DNA of 5,006 bases from Rhodospirillales bacterium (GTDB taxonomy: Bacteria; Pseudomonadota; Alphaproteobacteria; Rhodospirillales; Casp-alpha2): positions 1-5,006 of the forward strand of contig JANRAT010000190.1 of assembly GCA_030727885.1 (NCBI GenBank). The letters run 5' to 3'. The position numbers and the translations under genes were made by a program. How positions within the stretch are numbered: the stretch's first letter is position 1; every line of letters begins with the position of its first letter. The notes under the pieces were generated by a model that had not been told where the DNA came from, ran no database searches, and worked only from the letters and a program-made list of their open reading frames with translations. Shown here one piece after another: positions 1 to 4,953 of this stretch.

Positions 1-1182
1 GCGCACGCCATAGCCACCAAGAATATTGACGATTTTTGCCGAGTTACTGAGCAGTCGTTGCCAGCCGTTTGCTTCGCCGATTTCGCGAGCATACTGGTTA
101 TAAAAGCATGTACCTTCCAGAACCTTGCCGCCGGTGGCTTCGATGGTCTGTATCAACCCCATACGGGTCGCATCAGCATAAACACTGGGCGAGGTGCAGA
201 CGATCAGGGCGGTATCGGCGTGAAGCTTTATGCCTTTAACCAGATCTGCGACCTGCTGCATTTCGACCAGCGACAATTGCGGGGCGGCGAAAACCACGAC
301 ATCGACCTTGTCGCCTTTTTGGCCAAAGCTGGATCGCAAGGCATTCAGTTCCGTCGAAGTGATTTCGTGTACGGGCAGGGAACCGCCGTTGACCGCATCG
401 ATTGTCGGCGCTTCCGGTGTGATGCCGACGAGGTGAAACAGCGGCGTTGAGCCATAGCTGGCCATTGCGGCCCCCATGTGCTTCATCTGATCGGATGTCG
501 GGATGTAATCAAGACCCTCAACCACCGGCACTTCCCAATAGCTGCCGGACATCCGGCCTATGACAGCACCCAGAACACCCCAGTCGGTCAACCCCTTGGG
601 CTGCTGGCGTACGACGAACCGTTTCGTGGCCATGCGGTTTTCATCAAGATGTAAACCATAGCGGGGTGTCCGTCCGGTAAGCCCTGCAGCAAGCGCCGAT
701 GGGCCGCCTTCGAAGTTGGAACGGGCGCCAAGCACACTGTTGCAATAAATGACGACACCGGTATCACCGAAAGCCACATGATCACCAAGAACCGGCGGCA
801 TGATGGTTTGATAGTTGATGCAGGTGTTGGTCATCAGAATGCCGAGCTTGGTGCATGCAGCTATCGTGCGCCGGTCAATGTTGGCCATCGCTTCGGTCTG
901 GCCGAGCGGGCTGTAGTAATTCAGATCAACACCTCTGGGATCCGTGATCATCGGTATAGCGACGCGGCGATCCTTTTCCGAATGTGAGGCAAGTCCCTCA
1001 AGAAACTCGACACCGGGCTCGCCGACAGATTCAGGGTCGGCCATCATATGGGCCTGACTGACAGGCACCAGATCAGCAGCATCGAACATATTTCCGACTT
1101 TGATCATATGGTCCATGGCCCATCGCTTCGGCTCGCCCATTTCGCCGGCGAGCATGGCTTTTTCTATATCTGTCAGCTTCAC
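1..1182 (-). CDS. Aconitase X (AcnX, DUF521) catalytic/large subunit, 3' end beyond window
   Basis: The minus-strand frame is open for 394 codons from a GTG at 1182 to the window edge, with no stop, so the C-terminus is missing. The translation carries strong AcnX family signatures: TCINYQTIMPPVLG (about residues 120-133), VIYCNSVLGARSNFEGG (144-160), GRTPRYGLHLDENR (170-183) and EGTCFYN (356-362). Cysteines at 110, 121, 147, 329 and 359 are candidates for the iron-sulfur site; which ones bind metal cannot be read from sequence. Known family roles are cis-3-hydroxy-L-proline dehydratase in bacteria and mevalonate-5-phosphate dehydratase in archaea. The bacterial role is the better guess here, but the substrate is not proven. 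The protein begins directly with the catalytic domain, with no N-terminal swivel (DUF126) domain as in fused type I enzymes, so the small part is probably C-terminal or a separate gene just left of the window. The GTG start is chosen because GGAGAG lies six bases upstream; an in-frame ATG at 1155 has no better support. It is divergent from a GntR regulator. Confidence 0.93.
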   Translation of the reverse strand, partial: MKLTDIEKAMLAGEMGEPKRWAMDHMIKVGNMFDAADLVPVSQAHMMADPESVGEPGVEFLEGLASHSEKDRRVAIPMITDPRGVDLNYYSPLGQTEAMANIDRRTIAACTKLGILMTNTCINYQTIMPPVLGDHVAFGDTGVVIYCNSVLGARSNFEGGPSALAAGLTGRTPRYGLHLDENRMATKRFVVRQQPKGLTDWGVLGAVIGRMSGSYWEVPVVEGLDYIPTSDQMKHMGAAMASYGSTPLFHLVGITPEAPTIDAVNGGSLPVHEITSTELNALRSSFGQKGDKVDVVVFAAPQLSLVEMQQVADLVKGIKLHADTALIVCTSPSVYADATRMGLIQTIEATGGKVLEGTCFYNQYAREIGEANGWQRLLSNSAKIVNILGGYGVR

Positions 1183-1188
1183 GGTCGT

Positions 1189-1194
1189 CTCTCC
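1189..1194 (-). promoter_or_regulatory. Ribosome binding site of the AcnX gene
   Basis: The minus strand reads GGAGAG, six bases before the GTG at 1182. This good Shine-Dalgarno is the reason for choosing GTG over the internal ATG at 1155. Confidence 0.75.
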
Positions 1195-1244
1195 AGTGGT
1201 GCCCTTGCATCGTATTGCGCAGGGATTATGATTCATCTACATTT

Positions 1245-1276
1245 AATAACTATAGTGCAATTACACTATAGTTATT
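1245..1276. promoter_or_regulatory. 32-bp palindromic operator candidate between AcnX gene and gntR
   Basis: Two perfect 13-base arms, AATAACTATAGTG (1245-1257) and CACTATAGTTATT (1264-1276), flank the spacer CAATTA, whose inner AATT also pairs. Only the C/A pair at 1258/1263 breaks symmetry. Each arm contains ACTATAGT (1249-1256 and 1265-1272), which is itself a perfect palindrome, so the site is two 8-bp palindromes centred 16 bp apart inside a larger one. It is more AT-rich than its surroundings and lies in the shared region of two divergent genes, one of them a GntR regulator. GntR proteins bind as dimers to palindromes and are usually encoded beside their operators, so binding by the 1385-2176 product is the natural inference. 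A hairpin in RNA is possible too, but no T-run follows in the right place for a terminator. Confidence 0.75.
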
Positions 1277-1295
1277 GAATCGGAGTCAATGTCAA
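1265..1295 (-). promoter_or_regulatory. Candidate sigma-70-type promoter of the AcnX gene
   Basis: On the minus strand, a perfect TTGACA (1295-1290) is followed after 19 bp by TATAGT (1270-1265), five of six matches to the -10 consensus. The spacer is two bases longer than ideal. The -10 element lies inside the right half of the palindrome, so a bound regulator would block RNA polymerase, which fits repression. The predicted leader is roughly 75 bases to the GTG. The call rests on hexamer matching alone. Confidence 0.45.
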
Positions 1296-1332
1296 AATAT
1301 CCGACGGATGATGTCTGAGGCGCGTGAGTGTT

Positions 1333-1338
1333 TATAAG
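1333..1338 (+). promoter_or_regulatory. Possible -10 element for the gntR gene
   Basis: TATAAG matches five of six -10 consensus bases and would give a leader of about 40 bases before the ATG at 1385. No convincing -35 hexamer sits 16-18 bases upstream, so this is a weak call. If real, the promoter is outside the palindrome, and autoregulation would have to work by a route other than covering the -10. Confidence 0.25.
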
Positions 1339-1384
1339 TCTAAAGTGGTGTTGTGCCGATAACCTGACTGCGTGAGAATGTGCC

Positions 1385-2176
1385 ATGATTCCAATATATG
1401 AGCAGCGCCGGTTTATCGAATTTGTTGAACGCTATTGGTCTGACACCGATAAAGCACCGAAACACGAACGACTGCGACGTGCGATCAGAACCTCGATTCA
1501 CGACGGTTACTGGCAGGCCGGTGCACGTCTGCCGGCGGAACGCGATTGGGTTGATGCCGTACCTTGCAGCCTTGGCACCGTGCAGAGGGCTCTACGTGAA
1601 CTGGTCGCGGATGGTGTCATTGAACGCAAGCGGGGTAGCGGAACCATTGTTGCTTATCATGAAGACCGCATTGCCGAACCCTGGCACATGCGGTTTTACC
1701 GTAACGACGAAAAGGATGGCAATTTCCTGCCGGTGTTCACGCGAGTACTGAAGCGGGTTAAATTAAAGCAGAAAGGTCCCTGGACAAGTGCGCTTGGCCA
1801 GACGGATGGTAGCGTCGTCCGCATCGACAGAATTTTTTCGATCAATGAAGAGCTTGATGTCTATTCGGTTTTCTATGCCCTGTCCGGGCGCTTTCCGGAT
1901 TTGGAAAGCCTGCCGCTGCAATCACTGAAAGGCGCAGATTTCAAGCTGTTGATTGCCCAGCATCATCACGTCCCGGTACATAAAGTTGTCCAGGCCATGC
2001 GTTTTGAAGTGCCGCCGGATCAGGTTGCATCAGAGAGCGATTGCGTCGCCGGACAATTGACGATGGTTCTGGACGTCACGGCTTATTCGCATGACGGAGA
2101 GCCGATTTATTATCAGAACTATTACATCCCGCCGAATAACTTCCGGCTCGATCTTGGAACCGCGATGCGGGACTGA
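1385..2176 (+). CDS. GntR-family transcriptional regulator, HutC type with UTRA domain
   Basis: This 263-residue protein has a GntR winged helix-turn-helix at about residues 28-90: LRRAIRTSI, then GYWQAGARLPAERD (41-54), the recognition helix around CSLGTVQRALREL (61-73) and the wing RKRGSGTIV (81-89). Residues about 118-255 look like a UTRA effector domain, including RIDRIF (147-151 region) and the end motif EPIYYQNYYIPP (239-250). Length and order are normal for HutC-subfamily regulators, which bind a small effector and then release DNA. About 27 residues precede the winged helix. The ATG at 1385 has a weak GAGAA (1374-1378) six bases upstream; no better start is seen. It is divergent from the AcnX gene with a doubled palindrome between them, so the likely role is a local repressor of the AcnX operon responding to its substrate or a related compound. 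The effector is unknown. Confidence 0.93.
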   Translation: MIPIYEQRRFIEFVERYWSDTDKAPKHERLRRAIRTSIHDGYWQAGARLPAERDWVDAVPCSLGTVQRALRELVADGVIERKRGSGTIVAYHEDRIAEPWHMRFYRNDEKDGNFLPVFTRVLKRVKLKQKGPWTSALGQTDGSVVRIDRIFSINEELDVYSVFYALSGRFPDLESLPLQSLKGADFKLLIAQHHHVPVHKVVQAMRFEVPPDQVASESDCVAGQLTMVLDVTAYSHDGEPIYYQNYYIPPNNFRLDLGTAMRD

Positions 2177-2187
2177 TCCGGAAAATG

Positions 2188-2961
2188 TTATGGCTGCGGG
2201 CGTGTAAATACCCAGGTGGCGGCGTCAGACTGGGCTGGCTGGAATGTATAGCCGCCATCATTAAACGCCTTTAAGCCTTTTTCCGTTTCCACACGATTGA
2301 TGATCATGTGTCTGGCCATCATGCCGCGGGCGCGCTTTGCAAACATGCCAAGGACTCTTGCCTCGCCGTTTTTGATTTCCTTGAAAACAGGGGTCACGAT
2401 GCCCCCTTCGAGTAATTTCGTTTGAACAACTTTGGCATACTCGTTGGATGCCAGATTGATGATCAGGCGATTCTTGTGTGATTGCGTGGCCGTGTTCAGG
2501 GCATCTGTTACGCGGCCATCCCAATAATCATACAAATTCTCTTTACCGTTGAAGGCGAACTTTGTCCCCATTTCGAGACGGTAAGGCTGGATCAGATCAA
2601 GCGGCCGCAGCAATCCGTATAGACCCGATAGAATGCGTAAGTGATCCTGAGCATAGCTCAGATCTTTCTTGCTGAGCGTGGTCGCATCCAGTCCGACATA
2701 GGTGTCGCCGGCAAAGCTCAAGGCAGCCTGTCGTGCATTGCCAAGATTGAAAGGCGGTTTGAAATCCTGGAAACGCTGATGATTGAGTTCGGCCAGCTTG
2801 TCGGAAATGCTCATCATTGACTTGAGGTCGTTGCGAGTAAGCTTCTTCGCTTGTTTGGCCAATACTTCGGCATCCTTCATCAGGACAGGCTGAGTATGGA
2901 TATCGGTGATCGGTTCGCTCTCAAAGTCGAGTTTTTTGGCGGGTGAAAGGATCGCAAGCAT
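2188..2961 (-). CDS. yaaA: YaaA (DUF328/UPF0246) peroxide-stress protein
   Basis: The 257-residue length is practically that of E. coli YaaA. Recognisable family blocks are ILSPAKKLD (4-12), LSFAGDTYVGLDA (81-93), LRILSGLYGLLRPLDLIQPY (108-127), LEMGTKF (129-135), YDYWDGR (144-150), INLASNEYAKVV (168-179) and ARVLGMFAKRARGMMARHMI (201-220). In E. coli, yaaA belongs to the OxyR response, limits free intracellular iron during hydrogen peroxide stress, and its product has been shown to bind DNA through a helix-hairpin-helix-containing novel fold. The same role here is inferred from family membership. The ATG at 2961 has AGGA (2975-2972 on the minus strand) ten bases upstream, a slightly long spacing, and the N-terminus MLAILSPAKK matches the family start. 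It converges with gntR across only 11 bases (2177-2187), with no obvious terminator hairpin between them. Confidence 0.96.
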   Translation of the reverse strand: MLAILSPAKKLDFESEPITDIHTQPVLMKDAEVLAKQAKKLTRNDLKSMMSISDKLAELNHQRFQDFKPPFNLGNARQAALSFAGDTYVGLDATTLSKKDLSYAQDHLRILSGLYGLLRPLDLIQPYRLEMGTKFAFNGKENLYDYWDGRVTDALNTATQSHKNRLIINLASNEYAKVVQTKLLEGGIVTPVFKEIKNGEARVLGMFAKRARGMMARHMIINRVETEKGLKAFNDGGYTFQPAQSDAATWVFTRPQP

Positions 2962-2978
2962 ATGGGGCAGTTCCTACT

Positions 2979-3007
2979 TTGACGGCATTCATCGTTACCC
3001 TTACATA
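2979..3007 (+). promoter_or_regulatory. Candidate promoter of the ArsC-like gene
   Basis: TTGACG (2979-2984, five of six matches) is followed after 17 bp by TACATA (3002-3007, three of six). The -10 is poor. It lies in CCCTTACATATAGGG (2998-3012), whose CCCT/AGGG ends are a short inverted repeat shared with the opposing yaaA promoter. Confidence 0.3.
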
Positions 3008-3032
3008 TAGGGCCTGAAACCTTCCGTTTAAA
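3004..3032 (-). promoter_or_regulatory. Candidate promoter of yaaA
   Basis: The minus strand shows TTTAAA (3032-3027), 17 bp, then TATATG (3009-3004). Each hexamer matches four of six consensus bases with ideal spacing. It overlaps the candidate promoter for the divergent ArsC-like gene, so the two genes may compete for polymerase. The basis is hexamer matching only. Confidence 0.35.
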
Positions 3033-3047
3033 CCTAATGAGACAATC

Positions 3048-3389
3048 ATGCTGAAAATCTATGGTCTTAAAAATTGCGATACCTGCCGCAAGGCTTTGAA
3101 ATGGCTTGATGAGGAAGGAATCGCTTTCGAGTTCCTGGATGTTCGCAAGGACGGCATTACAGAGGCCGATGTCAAAATCTGGAGTAAGGCTGTGGGCGTC
3201 GATTCGCTTTTGAATCGACGCGGCACGACCTGGCGGGGCTTGAGTGATGCCGACAAAGCGAGAGGCGAGGGAGCAGGAGCCGTCGCTCTGATGGTTCAGT
3301 TCCCGGCGTTGATCAAACGTCCGGTATTCGTGCAAGGCGATCAGGTCATGGTCGGGTATACCGATGCCGTCAAAGATCGGTTGCGCTAA
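3048..3389 (+). CDS. ArsC/Spx-family thioredoxin-fold protein, YffB-like
   Basis: A 113-residue protein covering one complete ArsC-family domain. The N-terminal KIYGLKNCDTCRKALKWL (3-20) gives the first strand and helix with a CxxC pair at Cys10 and Cys13. LNRRGTTWR (55-63) and PALIKRPV (86-93) are the conserved later blocks, and the last carries the cis-proline-type RP motif. The closest remembered relative is E. coli YffB, which has the same YG-KNCDT, LN-RGTTWR and P-IIKRP pattern but only one Cys of the pair. YffB-type proteins bind glutathione and have no confirmed arsenate reductase activity, so 'arsenate reductase' would be an over-call. Spx-type RNA polymerase binding is an alternative, but the sequence is nearer to YffB. 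The start at 3048 has only a weak GA-rich ribosome site. It is divergent from yaaA with an 86-base gap and convergent with chrA, the stops touching. Confidence 0.93.
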   Translation: MLKIYGLKNCDTCRKALKWLDEEGIAFEFLDVRKDGITEADVKIWSKAVGVDSLLNRRGTTWRGLSDADKARGEGAGAVALMVQFPALIKRPVFVQGDQVMVGYTDAVKDRLR

Positions 3390-4688
3390 CTAAATCCAAA
3401 TTCTGACAAGTCCGAAGGCCGCGCCGATGGCAACGAGCATCGGAATGCTCAGTTTGTTGCTGATCAGCAAGGCCAGGGATATTGCCGCTGCAGCCATGGA
3501 TATCCAGTGAACGTTGCCGCTCTGATCGAAGAATGCTGCACGACCCAGAAAGATGGCCAGATTCAGAATGACTCCGACAACGGCAGCGGTAATTGCGGAA
3601 AGGGCATTTCTGGCCCAGGCAAAACGCTGCACGCTTTCCACATAAGGTGCGCCGGCAATGATCAGATAGAACGACGGCAGGAAAGTGACGTAGGTGGTAA
3701 GCACAGCAGATATGATCGCAGTGCTCAGGCCGCCATTGCTCCAGCCGGCGAAGAAGCCGACATAGGTCGTGACGAGAATCAACGGACCCGGTGTGGTTTC
3801 GGCCAGGGCCAGGCCATTGATCATGTCGGCCCCTGAAAGCCAACCATAAACATTGACGCCGGCGTTCGCCACATAAGGCAAGACGGCATAAGCCCCGCCG
3901 AAGGTGACAAACGCTGCAGATATAAACAGCTTGAGTACATTGATGAACGGGGCTGTGCCGAAAATGACCACCGTCAAAACGGATGGAATAGTCAGCGCCA
4001 ATAAAAATACCGTGGTTATGATAACAAATCTTTTGGTGGCTGACTGGTCTGATGCGCGCGTATGTGTCACGGACTCAACGGTATGTTCACCATGCCCCAT
4101 GGTCAGCGCATGCGGCATGACCTTGGCAATCATGATGCCGGCAAGCCCGGCAATAAGAATGATCAACGGGAACGGCGTGTGGGTGAATTGCAATGCAGCG
4201 AAGGCTGCGAACGCCAATATGAGCGGCACCGGTCCCTTGCATGTCCTTTTGCCGATCCGATAGACGGCAGCAATAACAATGGCGACGACGACCGGTTTAA
4301 TGCCCTCAAAGACAGCAGCCACAGCCCCTTCACCGCCATACGCCGCAGCGATCCAGGCGAGGGCGATCATCAATATGGCACCTGGCACAATAAAGGCGGT
4401 GCCGGCGAACAGTGCACCCTTGATGCCGTGCAACCGCCAGCCGATGTAGGCAGCAAGCTGTTGTGCTTCCGGTCCCGGCAGCAGCATCGAATAATTCAGG
4501 CCGCGCAGAAAAGCGCCTTGTGATATCCAACCGCGACGGTCGACACATTCGGTCTGCATCATGGCGATTTGCCCGGCCGGACCGCCAAAGCTCATGAAGC
4601 CAAGCTTGATCCAGTAACGGGCAGCTTCACCAAAAGTTGGGTGGTCCTGTTCATTTATCTGTGTTGATTTGGCTTTGATGTCGTCCAT
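3390..4688 (-). CDS. chrA: Chromate transporter ChrA, long-chain (two-domain) CHR family
   Basis: An inner-membrane protein of 432 residues from the ATG at 4688. It has the duplicated CHR architecture: FMSFGGPAGQ (31-40) with LLPGPEA (69-75) in the first half, matched by FVTFGGAYAVLP (260-271) with AETTPGPL (296-303) in the second. Hydrophobic segments are spread through both halves. The halves are joined by a hydrophilic linker (about 191-220) with histidines at 193, 199, 202 and 209. CHR proteins of this length export chromate by a proton-coupled mechanism; some members may move other anions, and substrate cannot be read from the sequence. The ATG at 4688 is preferred because GGGGGG lies four bases upstream. 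An in-frame GTG at 4709 would add seven residues (MPNVGGH), but it sits in a hairpin and lacks a ribosome site. The TAG stop abuts the TAA of the convergent ArsC-like gene. No chrB-type regulator is visible in the window. Confidence 0.94.
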   Translation of the reverse strand: MDDIKAKSTQINEQDHPTFGEAARYWIKLGFMSFGGPAGQIAMMQTECVDRRGWISQGAFLRGLNYSMLLPGPEAQQLAAYIGWRLHGIKGALFAGTAFIVPGAILMIALAWIAAAYGGEGAVAAVFEGIKPVVVAIVIAAVYRIGKRTCKGPVPLILAFAAFAALQFTHTPFPLIILIAGLAGIMIAKVMPHALTMGHGEHTVESVTHTRASDQSATKRFVIITTVFLLALTIPSVLTVVIFGTAPFINVLKLFISAAFVTFGGAYAVLPYVANAGVNVYGWLSGADMINGLALAETTPGPLILVTTYVGFFAGWSNGGLSTAIISAVLTTYVTFLPSFYLIIAGAPYVESVQRFAWARNALSAITAAVVGVILNLAIFLGRAAFFDQSGNVHWISMAAAAISLALLISNKLSIPMLVAIGAAFGLVRIWI

Positions 4689-4692
4689 ATGG

Positions 4693-4698
4693 CCCCCC
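4693..4698 (-). promoter_or_regulatory. Ribosome binding site deciding the chrA start
   Basis: The minus strand has six Gs, then CCAT, then the ATG at 4688. It is an imperfect Shine-Dalgarno with short spacing, but better than anything before the alternative GTG at 4709. Confidence 0.45.
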
Positions 4699-4701
4699 AC
4701 A

Positions 4702-4716
4702 TTCGGCACAGCCGAA
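4702..4716. repeat. Perfect 6-bp inverted repeat in the chrA leader
   Basis: TTCGGC (4702-4707) and GCCGAA (4711-4716) are exact reverse complements around a three-base loop, ACA. In chrA mRNA this would be a small, stable hairpin ending a few bases before the G-rich ribosome site, and the in-frame GTG at 4709 falls inside it. It may be an operator or an mRNA structure; the sequence cannot decide. No U-run follows on the minus strand, so a terminator is unlikely. Confidence 0.6.
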
Positions 4717-4761
4717 AATTTCTAGCGAGGGCAGCACTTGGACGAAATACCGTCTGTAAAC

Positions 4762-4786
4762 ATCGGGCGACTGCCTTGGGCCCGAT
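4762..4786. repeat. 7-bp inverted repeat upstream of chrA
   Basis: ATCGGGC (4762-4768) and GCCCGAT (4780-4786) are exact reverse complements separated by 11 bases. The stem is GC-rich, with no T-run on either side, so it is not a standard intrinsic terminator. Depending on where chrA transcription starts, it could be a leader hairpin or a regulator site. Confidence 0.5.
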
Positions 4787-4838
4787 CATCAATTGGTACC
4801 GGTTTTTAATTTAAAGGGAAAGTAATATTCCTCACAAG

Positions 4839-4868
4839 AACGTGACAAAGCGTTAGTCCAACGTGACA
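4839..4868. repeat. Direct repeat AACGTGACA with a 21-bp period
   Basis: AACGTGACA occurs at 4839-4847 and again at 4860-4868, exactly 21 bp apart, about two DNA helix turns, which puts both copies on the same face. It lies between chrA and the right-hand gene, 86 bp before that gene's ATG, where an activator or repressor could bind. No regulator can be named from it. Confidence 0.5.
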
Positions 4869-4889
4869 CCTGTTTCTGAATTTGTTCGC

Positions 4890-4895
4890 TAGTAT
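4890..4895 (+). promoter_or_regulatory. Possible -10 element for the right-hand gene
   Basis: TAGTAT matches four of six -10 consensus bases and would start transcription near 4902, leaving a leader of about 50 bases. No good -35 hexamer lies at the usual distance. GTGACA of the second direct repeat (4863-4868) is 21 bp upstream, too far for a standard promoter, so activator help would be needed. Confidence 0.2.
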
Positions 4896-4909
4896 GCAGT
4901 TGCCGGATT

Positions 4910-4919
4910 TAACCGGTTA
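4910..4919. repeat. Perfect 10-bp palindrome TAACCGGTTA before the right-hand gene
   Basis: TAACCGGTTA is its own reverse complement and ends 34 bases before the ATG at 4954, probably in the leader or just downstream of the promoter. That is a typical place for a repressor operator, but a 10-bp palindrome can also occur by chance. Confidence 0.4.
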
Positions 4920-4940
4920 GGGATTCATCACTTCACGTTC

Positions 4941-4946
4941 AGGAGA
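4941..4946 (+). promoter_or_regulatory. Ribosome binding site of the right-hand gene
   Basis: AGGAGA stands seven bases before the ATG at 4954. It is the strongest Shine-Dalgarno in the window and the main reason for calling a gene from only 17 codons. Confidence 0.7.
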
Positions 4947-4953
4947 ACATTTT

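Noticed and set aside
58..1278. Plus-strand open frames (58-450, 778-987, 1048-1278) over the left part
   Set aside because: They lie antisense to the AcnX gene, whose translation shows clear family motifs throughout. The plus-strand products resemble nothing and lack ribosome sites.
2880..3335. Minus-strand open frame of 151 codons spanning the yaaA start and the ArsC-like gene
   Set aside because: It overlaps two well-supported genes and their shared promoter region, and its product has no recognisable motifs.
3048..3389. Annotation as true arsenate reductase ArsC
   Set aside because: The length and motifs (LNRRGTTWR, PALIKRPV) fit YffB-like members better, and no arsR, arsB or acr3 gene is nearby.
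3370..4548. Other open frames inside chrA on both strands (3370-3843, 3507-3836, 3904-4263, 4062-4523, 4330-4548)
   Set aside because: They are shadows of chrA, whose frame carries the paired CHR motifs over the full length.
4689..4709. GTG at 4709 as the chrA start
   Set aside because: It lies in a perfect hairpin, has no Shine-Dalgarno, and adds only seven residues without similarity to the family. The ATG at 4688 has a G-run at usable distance. The choice is not certain.
4762..4786. Intrinsic terminator
   Set aside because: The stem is good, but neither side has a T-run, and no gene ends nearby to need it.
4839..4868. PhoB (pho box) site
   Set aside because: The reverse complement TGTCACGTT resembles a PhoB half-site, but pho boxes repeat every 11 bp and here the period is 21 bp with no matching middle unit.
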